Assembly (NCBI RefSeq): GCF_000315915.1
Contig: NC_020189.1
Coordinates: forward strand, 1,054,001 to 1,118,000
Origin: Henningerozyma blattae CBS 6284
Lineage: Eukaryota; Ascomycota; Saccharomycetes; Saccharomycetales; Saccharomycetaceae
Direction: 5' to 3'
DNA length: 64,000 nucleotides
Made by a program: the position numbers and the translations under genes. This document shows, piece after piece, positions 49,474 to 58,392 of this stretch; within the stretch, counting starts at the first letter, position 1, and the number at the start of each line of letters is the position of its first letter. Below the pieces are notes generated by a model. It made no database searches. It saw only the letters and a list, made by a program, of their open reading frames with translations, and was not told the DNA's origin.

Positions 49474-50694
49474 TCAAATACCAGATTGAGTTGTAGCTTT
49501 GGATAATTTTAAATCAGATTGCAATACGTCTCCAGTTTTCGGCATGCTATAATTATTTTGTAAACCATTTTCGATATCTAAATATTCGTCGCTATAACTC
49601 ATCTGCTCATAAAAACTATTATCATAATCCTCTGTATCTGTAAATTCATTATCACTCTCTCTCTCGGAACTTTCATAATTTTTAGAAGGTTTTCGATATT
49701 TCCAAGATTCTAATAAAGTTATATCAGATACTCCATTTTCTAATTCAAATTGTGAAGTATACATATTCCAAATTGAACTATAAAAATATTCTCTCTCTGC
49801 TTTTAATTTAAAAAATCCAAATCTATCAATACCAAAAAATATATAAAAGATAATCTCTTTTTTCAAAAATTCTTGCAATTCTAAGAATTGTAACTCTTTT
49901 GGGAATCGTATTTCATTATCAAACAATTGATTTTCCATGAATTGATTTAATAACATTGAATCATCACCTCTTTCTAATCTATTTTCATAATCATAAATAT
50001 GATAAAATGGCTGTCCGTCAAAATTATCATCTAATTTTCTATTAACTACATCATTATTAACATGGTCAATATTATTAGTAGAATTTAAAATCAAATCATC
50101 GGTAAATGATAAATCATCTTCATCTAATTCTCCTTCATACAAACTTTTAATATCTTTTCTTTCATATTTTGGACTATTTCCAATGTCACTACTAGAATCA
50201 ATGGATAAGATTCTTCTTGTATCATTAATTTTTTCTAAATCAAAACTTGGAGGTTTTAATGACGAATCAAATATCGCTGGTACATTAATTGATTCCACAA
50301 TATTTTTTACATCATTACCATTATTCGAATTTATTCCATCATTATCTTGCTTATTTTCATTAAGATTTCTTTGTGAATCATTATAATTACTTAACATACT
50401 AATTGGTGTGTTGACTACTATTGAATTATCCATATTTGTAGTAGGGTTAAACATGTTTATTTTATTTGATTTATTTGGACATAAATCTCTTAAATTTAAA
50501 TTTAAATTTAAATTTGTGGGAGTTACTGAGGAATTATTCATTGAATTCTTTTCTGAATTTTTATTTTTTACTTGATTTATAATTGAAAATGAATTTAAAG
50601 TAGGATTATGCTTGGAATTGATAAAAATCGGTGGAAAAGTAGAAGCATTTTCATCTTGTTGAACTTCTTCTTTATAATATTTAGTAATATCCAT
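49474..50694 (-). CDS. Unrecognised acidic protein, possibly Isc10-like by position
   Basis: A 406-residue protein. Residues 1-150 are Asn/Ser-rich. A short motif VPAIFDSSLKPPSFDLEKINDT (about 150-172) and a hydrophobic, folded-looking block at about 267-335 (FPKELQFLELQEFLKKE, then FGIDRFGFFKLKAEREYFY) stand out. The C-terminal third is very acidic with Tyr and Ser. I do not recognise the family. In S. cerevisiae the gene beside SLO1 is ISC10, a sporulation protein acting on the Smk1 kinase, on the same strand; orthology by position is possible but unproven. The frame runs upstream to 50766 without an ATG, so I take the ATG at 50694. Confidence 0.75.
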   Translation of the reverse strand: MDITKYYKEEVQQDENASTFPPIFINSKHNPTLNSFSIINQVKNKNSEKNSMNNSSVTPTNLNLNLNLRDLCPNKSNKINMFNPTTNMDNSIVVNTPISMLSNYNDSQRNLNENKQDNDGINSNNGNDVKNIVESINVPAIFDSSLKPPSFDLEKINDTRRILSIDSSSDIGNSPKYERKDIKSLYEGELDEDDLSFTDDLILNSTNNIDHVNNDVVNRKLDDNFDGQPFYHIYDYENRLERGDDSMLLNQFMENQLFDNEIRFPKELQFLELQEFLKKEIIFYIFFGIDRFGFFKLKAEREYFYSSIWNMYTSQFELENGVSDITLLESWKYRKPSKNYESSERESDNEFTDTEDYDNSFYEQMSYSDEYLDIENGLQNNYSMPKTGDVLQSDLKLSKATTQSGI

Positions 50695-51149
50695 GATTAA
50701 TAATTGTATAAGCAAAATGTAATAAAAAAATTGTACGTATAGATAGTTCAAATAAAAAATAAGCAAGTATACTAGCTAAGCAATATTGATTGTTTTAAAA
50801 TTGTTATCGTTTTTGTCTACTATGATTTATAGTTTTATATTAAATATGTATTATGCAATTATATATTATATGTATGCTATTAATTAGATAAACAAATATA
50901 TATATAGAAAATAAAAGACACATATAGAATAGATCAATATTAACACATGCCATATATTGAAGCTATTAATGACCTTCAAACCCAAAAAAAAGTTGAACCG
51001 TGTTTTTTAGGGTATGGCACAGAAAAATTGTTCGACTTAATTCAAAACAAATGGATATTAGCATATCCACAAAATCCAAAAAATTCAAAAAAAAATTCAA
51101 AAAAAAAAGTATACGCTAAACTTGTTAAATGTAACACACCATTCATCAT
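50695..51149. other. Intergenic between the unknown gene and SLO1
   Basis: No gene is seen. A plus-strand frame opening at 50947 has an ATG but runs mainly antisense through SLO1 and is low-complexity, so it is not accepted. TA-rich. Confidence 0.55.
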
Positions 51150-51458
51150 CTATTTATCTAGTACATTACTAGATGACATAAAACTATTGATATACTCTTT
51201 TAAATACCTATTTTCTTGGTGCATTCTGTTTGATACTTCTCGTTGTTCTAGTGTTTTGTTCCATAATAAATCTAAAGTGTCCTTCAGAAGTTTTGTCTCA
51301 TGTAGAAGTCGCTGCTCTTTATCCACAGGTGATAAGCAGGATGCCATTGTGGAACTTAACGATGCTATAGACACAGAACGGCCTTTAAATTGAGTGTTGA
51401 TATTTATAGAAGGCGTTCTTGGAATGTTTGGTGACCTTGGAGAAGTAGGTGAGGCCAT
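51150..51458 (-). CDS. SLO1: SCOC-like coiled-coil protein Slo1
   Basis: A 102-residue protein with a Ser/Pro-rich N-terminus (residues 1-25) and one coiled coil (about 48-95). The end of the coiled coil, ENRYLKEYINSFMSSSNV, matches the family pattern of human SCOC (ENQVLGQYIENLMSASS). SCOC family members bind Arl1/Arl3-type GTPases at the Golgi; yeast Slo1 (85 residues) interacts with Arl3. In S. cerevisiae SLO1 lies next to ISC10 on the same strand, which fits the neighbour here. The ATG at 51458 gives the full frame. Confidence 0.82.
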   Translation of the reverse strand: MASPTSPRSPNIPRTPSININTQFKGRSVSIASLSSTMASCLSPVDKEQRLLHETKLLKDTLDLLWNKTLEQREVSNRMHQENRYLKEYINSFMSSSNVLDK

Positions 51459-51850
51459 TCTTAATGATCAAATCTGGAAAGCTAATGTTTTGCAATATTG
51501 AATAGTGGCTTATACCAAATATAAATAACAGATGAATTATCTTAATTCCGTTATCCTAATTGTTTGTTATATGACACTAATGAATTTTTATGATCTCGTC
51601 ATTTATTTATTTTCTATGGTTTATTGAAATTCCGTTATCCGAAAATTAAGCAATTAAAAACATATATAGTATTATTTATTAACTTAGACACATTAGAGAG
51701 TCTAGTAATACTGGTAGATTTTCTAGTGACAGTTTTTGAGCTTGTTAATAAATACTAGATTCTTCATAAAAGTCGCCGTATATAACTGATTCAACCATTT
51801 CTTGATTTACCAGTTATAAAAACAAAAGTCAAACATAAGGTGCACGGGTG
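51459..51850. other. Intergenic, SLO1 5' side
   Basis: No gene is seen. A TATAAAA at 51815-51821 lies about 36 bp before the start of the hairpin-rich region that follows. Confidence 0.5.
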
Positions 51851-52192
51851 TATAGGCTTATGCTAGGATCTTGATATAGATCTTACCGGATCCTATAACG
51901 ATTACCTATTGTGTTTTATCCTCTTTGAAAATGATCTTACCTCCATATTGTAACGATCAAAAAATATACTGGTAAAACTGACTCCTTAACCACCCCCTAA
52001 GTTCTACAAGGGGTCAAAAAATACAGGATTACCTGGGTGTTAATTACACCGTGAATTGTTTTGAACCGATACCCAGGCAAACATCGGGGACCGGAGTTTG
52101 ACCAACGACAGTGTCTCAATCTGGTGTGAGTGTCAAGCCAACGACGGACCTTAAAAAAAACGACCCTAATTGCAAGTTTCCATAGTCTATAG
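51851..52192. ncRNA. Candidate structured non-coding RNA (about 340 nt)
   Basis: A GC-richer island with nested inverted repeats in an AT-rich intergenic region. The ends pair: TATAGGCT(T)ATG at 51851-51862 with CATAGTCTATA at 52181-52191. Inside, TAGGATC (51864-51870) pairs with GATCCTA (51889-51895), CCCCT (51994-51998) with AGGGG (52009-52013), CCTGGGT (52032-52038) with ACCCAGG (52071-52077), and TTTGAC (52097-52102) with GTCAAG (52132-52137). A terminal helix closing hairpins at this size is the layout of RNase P, RNase MRP or snoRNA-type RNAs. Two stretches on the plus strand (ATATACTGG and GTGTGAGTGTCAAG) recall yeast RNase P RNA as I remember it. Strand and identity are not settled. 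An old LTR is the alternative. Confidence 0.4.
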
Positions 52193-52370
52193 TAAATGGC
52201 CAATGTCTTCGAGTGTAGATTTCTCGTGCAGTTTATATATCTGATGGAATCTCTTTACATTACTTGTTCTTAAAAACATTTCTGTTTATTTAAAGCTATT
52301 GATATTAATTATTACGCTTTCTATAAGAGATTATTATTTAATACATCTGAAGATTTAAACTTTATAACTT

Positions 52371-53063
52371 ATGTCTCCCAGCGAGCTAGTTATGTTTGCA
52401 CCTTTCACAAACCCACATGGAGTTACTTTAGCATTACAACCATTATCTACCAGGGATGAAGAAGAGGAGGAAACAGATGAGAAGTATACATCATTACCGA
52501 AATACAAATATCATTCATGGTGGATATTAGCAAACCCTATATACCAATTTTGGTTTCTAAATGAATATGTAAGCTTTAGAGTGTTTTATTGTATAATGCT
52601 TGCATGTATTGGGGTTGTAATCTTTTCTCAAGATTCGTTGCTTTGGAAAGTCTTAATGTATATCTGCATTTCCATAGATGCAATATATGGGATAAGTTTA
52701 GTAATATTATTTACTTCACCACTTCGGAAGAAAAAAATATTGGGACTTCAAGGACAAATGAAACTAATGTTGGAAGTGATTGAAACCAAGCCAATATTGG
52801 AGATGAAAAAATGGGATTTAATTGCTTCCAATTTAAATAGTCATTTATATATTATGAACAATTGGAGAAATAATGATTTTTTCTACGATGGGAAACAATG
52901 CTTAAATTTGTTTCGATTCTTAATACAACCGAATATAATGATACAAATTGGGGTGGTTGATTTGGAATTAAATAATTTAAACAAAGCTATAGAACATGCA
53001 AGAAAAGTTCATACCGAATCAATTGATAATTATTGGGCTTCACAACATCCTGAGCTTTTTTAA
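52371..53063 (+). CDS. DUP240-like membrane protein (copy 1)
   Basis: A 230-residue protein with an acidic N-terminus (EEEEET near 30), two membrane helices (about 70-90 and 95-118), and a C-terminal domain with KKWDLIASNLNSHLY followed by FFYDGKQCLNLF. That pair, WD(x)IAxxxNxxLY then FFYDGxxC, is the hallmark of the yeast DUP240/COS family, whose members are membrane proteins with poorly known roles linked to trafficking and endosomal sorting. It forms a tandem pair with the next gene. There is no such gene between SLO1 and the EMP70/TMN2 locus in S. cerevisiae. A second ATG at codon 8 is an alternative start. Confidence 0.8.
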   Translation: MSPSELVMFAPFTNPHGVTLALQPLSTRDEEEEETDEKYTSLPKYKYHSWWILANPIYQFWFLNEYVSFRVFYCIMLACIGVVIFSQDSLLWKVLMYICISIDAIYGISLVILFTSPLRKKKILGLQGQMKLMLEVIETKPILEMKKWDLIASNLNSHLYIMNNWRNNDFFYDGKQCLNLFRFLIQPNIMIQIGVVDLELNNLNKAIEHARKVHTESIDNYWASQHPELF

Positions 53064-53925
53064 TAAAGTTGAACATTTTTATATTCGATAATTTACTCAT
53101 TTACATTGAAAATTTTAAACAATTATATATACCAACATTTAATTTATTTTTATACTCAGTTTCAACTTCACCATCATTTTTTACATTTCAATATACATTT
53201 TTACAGTAATTTGTAAAATTTAACGATAAATATATATTCACAACTTCCAACACACAATTTTGTTCCACACTTTAGCACTTTTTATAAATTTTCTATTCAA
53301 TCTATAAGTTGCTTTTGCTTTCCCCCTCTGCTTGCTATTGTTATTTATGATCCTTTACTATTATATACTCCTTTCAATTTAATTTAATTAGAATCCTCTT
53401 GAAAATTTGCCTTCAACTTCAAAATCAATCTTGTTTATTATTTCCAATTAAGAAATATATTTTCCTATTATTAGAACATGAACATTACACCCTTGAATTT
53501 TTTTCGTAACGAGCAATTTTTTCATTCTATCCAATATAATTTCTTCAACTAACCATCCTAGGATATAAAATAGGATGTATAAATGCGGAGGATACAACCG
53601 GTAAATTAGTTTTGTTTAATGATTTCTCGACTGGGTAAATTAAATATGTGGTTTGTTTTTTTATATAATATTTAAACTTCTCTTTAAAACAGACAGAAAT
53701 TTAACTAATTTACCGTATTAGTCCTAAAGTAATCCCAAGATATTATCATCAGTTTCCTACTTGTATTACTGAGACTAACATGATTCTCTCACATCTATTG
53801 TTACCCTATGAAACTCTAACTATATAATTGACATATTTATCTTGAGAGAAGCATATTTATTTTACCTATATCATAGATTTCATTGTAAACTTTATTATTC
53901 TCTCTAAATATTTTCAAGGATAACC
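53064..53925. other. Intergenic between the DUP240-like genes
   Basis: No gene is seen; AT-rich. GGATATAAAATAGGATGTATAAA at about 53561 is TATA-like but 360 bp from the next ATG. Confidence 0.55.
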
Positions 53926-54534
53926 ATGTCTTCACTACCTGATCAAACTAAATCATTACTAGCTCCACAGTCTTCTTCTGATGAAGAGGAAAAGGAGGAA
54001 TTATTGGAATTACCAAAAAGTAAATATATTTCATATTTCTCACATCAATTCTGGGTATTAAATGAATATTTAAGATTCAGAATATGTTACTATAACCTTA
54101 TTTTTTGTAGTGTTATTGTACTATTTTCAAATGATCACAAACTTTGGTTGCCGTTAACTTATGTATTCATAGTGCTGGATATTTTTTATGGATGGGTAAT
54201 ATTAATTTTGTTAACTGCACCAATAAGAAAAAAATACGTTTTAGGTGTCGATGGACAATTAGAATTAATGTTATTAGTTATTGATAACAAACCTGGTTTA
54301 GACTTAGAAAAATGGGATTCTATTACTTTACAAATAAATTCACATTTGTTCAATACACATCGTTGGATGAATACTGATTTCATCTTCGATGGAAAACAAT
54401 GCCTCCAATTATTCGAATACTTAATAAAACCTAACAAATTTATTCAACTTTATGTTGATCCTGCACTAATTAATCTGAATCTACAAATTGAAGAAGCTAG
54501 AAGATGCCATTATGAATCTTTGGAAATTAATTAA
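53926..54534 (+). CDS. DUP240-like membrane protein (copy 2)
   Basis: A 202-residue paralogue of the preceding gene. It has the same plan: an acidic N-terminus (SSSDEEEKEE), FWVLNEYLRFRICYY before two membrane helices (about 50-70 and 75-97), then a short basic loop (APIRKKYVLG) and the C-terminal EKWDSITLQINSHLF and FIFDGKQCLQLFEYLI. The two copies share the order FW(F/V)LNEY, P(L/I)RKK, GQ(M/L)xLML and DGKQCL, but differ in most other positions, so the duplication is old. Family assignment to DUP240 is by motif. It is 420 bp from the convergent EMP70/TMN2 gene. Confidence 0.8.
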   Translation: MSSLPDQTKSLLAPQSSSDEEEKEELLELPKSKYISYFSHQFWVLNEYLRFRICYYNLIFCSVIVLFSNDHKLWLPLTYVFIVLDIFYGWVILILLTAPIRKKYVLGVDGQLELMLLVIDNKPGLDLEKWDSITLQINSHLFNTHRWMNTDFIFDGKQCLQLFEYLIKPNKFIQLYVDPALINLNLQIEEARRCHYESLEIN

Positions 54535-54953
54535 TCACCTTAAGGTCATAAATCTTATTAAAAGAAAACATTTCAACCAAATACAATGTATATATTATTC
54601 TGAATTGATTATCATAATATATTGTATACCAAACCATTTCAACTATGAAATTTTGGAAGTAATAAATTATTTTTGTTACAATAAAAAGTCTTCTAATAAA
54701 ATATAATTTATTACACCATCAATCACTATTGTATTCAAAAAATAAATAAATTTATGGACAAATGAAATGAATTTTATTGCACATTTAATGTTAAACCTCA
54801 TTACCTTTATTTATACAATAGAACAAGAATGGTTATAATATCTTAGTTTCAAAAATTAAAATTTTCATATAAAATCTATCTATAATATTTATCATAACAA
54901 ATATATATGTACATATATATACAATGCTAACAATTCATTAATGAGGGAATCCT
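54535..54953. other. Convergent 3' flanks
   Basis: No gene is seen. Very AT-rich with a TATATATGTACATATATATA-like palindrome at 54901-54921 that may form a hairpin at the end of the EMP70/TMN2 transcript. Confidence 0.55.
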
Positions 54954-56984
54954 CTACTCAACTTTAATGGAAGAATAAATTTTTTTAACGAAAAACATGT
55001 TACTGATAAAACCAATAGCACCAGTCACCATTGCACATAAAATGGCAATCAATGCAGAGTATCCCACGTATAATACTATAGTAATAAAGCCACCTAATTT
55101 AAACTCAGTGAATAAAATAGAATGAATAAAAATATAAATTGAACAACCTATACCACCGATGATAAAGGATCTCCATTGCCATCTCCAATTTTCTAAACAT
55201 AAAGAGTGGTAAGTAACAATTATTGTAACTAAAGATGTAGTCATTGTTAACAACAAGAATGAAACCAGCAAAAAACCAAACATGTAAAAAATCTTATTGA
55301 ACCATAGAGAACTATAAATGAAATATAACTCTACAGCAATGGAACCGAATGGGAAAATACCACCAATTAAAGTAGCTGGAACTGTTTTTAAATACCAAGG
55401 TTGGAAAGGAATTTGTCTAAGGACCTCATTTGTCTTTGTTGGGTGGTCATACCAAGTACATCTTTTAAAGGATATCAAAGAACCAGCAAAGGATAAAGGT
55501 AACGATAAAACAATCCATAATAAAACCATTAATGATAAAGTACCAATTGGAACTACATCTGAGGAATGAACAAAAACTAAAAACAAATTCATGGAAATAA
55601 TGAACATGAAAATGCCACCTGGGACAATTAATGGTGTTAAAATCATGTTTGCTTTCCAATAAGGACCATTGAAGAACCTATATACACCCATGGAGGTGTA
55701 AGATCCCACAAAGCCAAACACTGCATATAATATAAACATTATAGTTGGTAATGAACCTCTAGCACTTGGAGACAAAAATCCTAATGCTGCCAAAACCAAA
55801 ACAGAACTGATCATGAAAAATAATTGAGTTCCTGAACCTACAAATATGGATAATAACATAGATTTAGTTGGGATACGGAATACATCACCATGAGCTAATT
55901 TCCAACCTGAATCTTCATCAAAGGAATCATTTAAATTGAATTCGTTATAACGAACAAAATCATTTTTTAAAGCCTTAGTTAAGAAATGAACCACAATAAT
56001 GGATAATACGACTACAATGACAGTAAAATTAATTAATGAAAACCATTGGATAGTTGGGTCATAAATATGTAAATACTTATCCCATCTTGTTGCCCAAACA
56101 GTATCAGATTTTTCAAAAGTGACGGAATATGTAAATATGACATCTGTATCTGAAACTTCTGACAAAGCTAATTTTCCTAGATTTGTATCACAAATTGCAG
56201 AATCACGCTTCATAGAAATTGGGTTAACTGTGACACCAACAATACGATATTCATTATTACCACGATCATGATATTCAATATGAATATCAAAATGATTAGC
56301 GAAATAAGTACGTTCCACAGACGAGACCAACATTTGATTAGCGCGCTTTTCAGTAGCTTGTTCTTCATCAAGTTCCTGGGATAGAACATCCTCTACAATA
56401 GGTTGTTTTGGAGTAGTATGGGACGGAGCCTCATCTACAACTTGGATCATCTCGACAGATCCTAATTCAAAACCTGAGCCGTAAAAAGACGATTTTGTTG
56501 TTTGATCATACAGCTGTCTTGCTGCTGGTAATCCATCAATCAACCAGTTTTGTAAGAATCCACTTTTAATTAAATCATTAATGAATTTCGCATCATCACC
56601 TGGAATATTTGTGCTACATAATTCTTTACAGTTTTCATCGACTAACATTTTAAGTTCAAATGGCGAGTTATAAATTCTATCACCAAATAAAATAGAACCT
56701 AATGATTCAGGTTGCTTTTTAATTTCTCTATCCAATGGTTTGCAAAAATGCAACTTGGAATAATAATAATCATAAGAATACAGAAAGTTTTCTTTATCAC
56801 TTGAAAGTTCATTACCATCAGAATCCTTGTGTTTGAAAAACATTGAAGGTGTCAAATGATTTACCAATAATGGTATGCTATCAAGTTCATGATAAGTTGT
56901 TGGTGCAACACCTGGTAAATAAAACCCATTGGTTACGGAAAGAGTTATTAAACAGATCGATACAGCAGTTATCAGCTTAGTCAT
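54954..56984 (-). CDS. EMP70/TMN2: Transmembrane-9 superfamily protein Emp70/Tmn2
   Basis: A 676-residue endomembrane protein of the TM9SF (nonaspanin) family, involved in endosome-Golgi traffic, cell adhesion and metal homeostasis. Seen: signal peptide (about 1-20), luminal domain starting FYLPGVAPTTY, a segment with ENFLYSYDYYY typical of the family, WATRWDKYLHIYDP before the first membrane helix (near 320), eight further helices, and the conserved end FIHSILFTEFKLGG then SSIKVE. Yeast Emp70 and Tmn2 are ohnologues; flanking TRS85 favours TMN2 and flanking RAX2 favours EMP70, so the locus represents their common ancestor position. Length fits both (about 670). Confidence 0.94.
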   Translation of the reverse strand: MTKLITAVSICLITLSVTNGFYLPGVAPTTYHELDSIPLLVNHLTPSMFFKHKDSDGNELSSDKENFLYSYDYYYSKLHFCKPLDREIKKQPESLGSILFGDRIYNSPFELKMLVDENCKELCSTNIPGDDAKFINDLIKSGFLQNWLIDGLPAARQLYDQTTKSSFYGSGFELGSVEMIQVVDEAPSHTTPKQPIVEDVLSQELDEEQATEKRANQMLVSSVERTYFANHFDIHIEYHDRGNNEYRIVGVTVNPISMKRDSAICDTNLGKLALSEVSDTDVIFTYSVTFEKSDTVWATRWDKYLHIYDPTIQWFSLINFTVIVVVLSIIVVHFLTKALKNDFVRYNEFNLNDSFDEDSGWKLAHGDVFRIPTKSMLLSIFVGSGTQLFFMISSVLVLAALGFLSPSARGSLPTIMFILYAVFGFVGSYTSMGVYRFFNGPYWKANMILTPLIVPGGIFMFIISMNLFLVFVHSSDVVPIGTLSLMVLLWIVLSLPLSFAGSLISFKRCTWYDHPTKTNEVLRQIPFQPWYLKTVPATLIGGIFPFGSIAVELYFIYSSLWFNKIFYMFGFLLVSFLLLTMTTSLVTIIVTYHSLCLENWRWQWRSFIIGGIGCSIYIFIHSILFTEFKLGGFITIVLYVGYSALIAILCAMVTGAIGFISNMFFVKKIYSSIKVE

Positions 56985-57712
56985 ATGTACAATATTAATA
57001 TAATAATGGTCTGTTTTACTACTATAATATCTCCCAGTATTGAAATGGAACTGCTATGCTTCTACTATAATGTATTATGCAACTTTGCCAATTTTTTCAA
57101 ACTAAAGTAATTCTAAATATCCTTGAAAAACATAAAATAGAACCGTCGATTAAATTCTCTTTTTTTTCTAGAGAAGAATGCTATTCAATTAGGCCTTTTT
57201 TTCTCACAAAAAATCCGTATTTTACGAAACTATATTGAGCCTAATGGCCTTTAGCAATATCTATATTTTTCAAATTGACTGATATTGTTGCTTTTTTCAG
57301 TATTCTTATTGTTGGCATGCGATGAGTTACGAAACTTTTCCAATTTCAAAATGAGTCCGTTTTTGACAGTGCTGGAATTTCTGAAATTCGTTAGACATTT
57401 GAATTATTACTACAGTCATTGTGAGGCAATGATAAAAAGTGATCTTGATTTTAAAAATGGAAACTAAACATGCCACTATTTTTAGAGGAAGATTATTAGT
57501 GTTGTAGAGAGGTAATTTGGAGTTACAATCACATTTTCTATTTTATTTAATGTCACATATTCTAAGAATATGTATCACGTGATTTCAAGGATTAATAATT
57601 ATGTATAGATTTATTAAGGTCAGACACAAATCAGGTGACACGAAAAACAAACATAGAACAAGAACTAGAGAATGTGAATATAAAAAGGAACAATCTTACA
57701 CGAAGAACAAAT

Positions 57713-57744
57713 GAAGAAAGCAACGAGCGAAGAAAGCAGCGAAC
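57713..57744 (+). repeat. Short tandem repeat, 2 x 16 bp
   Basis: GAAGAAAGCAACGAGC is followed directly by GAAGAAAGCAGCGAAC, 14 of 16 identical. It lies in a short frame that starts at 57711. Confidence 0.7.
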
Positions 57745-57926
57745 GGGTTGAGTTTCTAAGTCTAGAGTAAAATATTAATATCTTAATTACCATACACAGT
57801 TAGATAAATAGAGCCTTTATACCAAGTATAATATAGTTAGAACTCCGACTTGCTGCAGTAGAAGAAGGAGGAGGAGTTTACAAGATACATAGATTGGAAT
57901 CACAAAAATTGTGACATTTAATTTTA

Positions 57927-58070
57927 ATGGAACAACAAAAATTCGAACATCTGTACTATTTAAAAAAGTTAACCAGTACACTACGGAGGGTAAAAAGTAA
58001 AGAAACTTCTGAAAAAATATACTGGGTGACTAAATTGAGTTTTTCTCAAAACACACGTGATCTCGGATAA
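57927..58070 (+). CDS. Possible small ORF upstream of TRS85
   Basis: An ATG-started frame of 47 codons with a plausible composition (Lys, Leu, Ser, Tyr). It is 320 bp upstream of TRS85 on the same strand. No relative is recognised. It could be a chance frame or part of the TRS85 leader. Confidence 0.2.
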   Translation: MEQQKFEHLYYLKKLTSTLRRVKSKETSEKIYWVTKLSFSQNTRDLG

Positions 58071-58392
58071 AAACCGCGGCTGAAAGAATAATGAGAGTAA
58101 AGATTTATCTGTTAAATAAGAACAACCTTGAAATTTAATCTACAAAGATCAGTTCGAAGTAAAAAAAAATGATATTTTAATTGCCATCTTCATATCATAA
58201 CTAATTCAAACAAACAAGCCTTTATATTCCTGTCGTCATATCTGTAGAAAGGATAGTTTTTGGTATCACTGAACATTTACCATTGTTTCGTTAGAAGCAA
58301 CTGATTTGAATATTAAAATCCAACGAATTTTGAAATATATTCAGCAGTAATATTATCATTGCCAAGTGTTGTCATAATCAGCTCAATACAAT

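Larger units (their letters stand above)
56985..58392. other. Divergent intergenic region EMP70-TMN2/TRS85
   Basis: No established gene is seen in 1.4 kb. It holds a 16-bp tandem repeat (57713-57744), two short ATG-started frames (57711-57770, 19 codons; 57927-58070, 47 codons) and a CACGTG at about 57586. The region at 57590-57900 is purine-rich on the plus strand and unlike its surroundings. Confidence 0.5.

Noticed and set aside
50947..51393. Plus-strand frame of 148 codons
   Set aside because: It is mostly antisense to SLO1 and begins in poly-A/AT-rich sequence; SLO1 on the other strand has a clear family match.
51950..52000. Similarity of TGTAACGATCAA to LTR family B (7672-7684)
   Set aside because: Only about 12 bases match and the flanks do not align; probably chance.
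52030..52110. Possible degenerate tRNA on the minus strand (A-box-like TGGTCAAACTCC, B-box-like GGTTCAAAAC, T6 downstream)
   Set aside because: No cloverleaf can be drawn; the B box misses conserved bases. It is kept only as a hint that the region may be Pol III-related.
51997..52203. Minus-strand frame of 68 codons over the hairpin-rich island
   Set aside because: Its composition (many Arg, Trp, Cys) fits a non-coding GC-richer sequence, and paired inverted repeats explain the region better.
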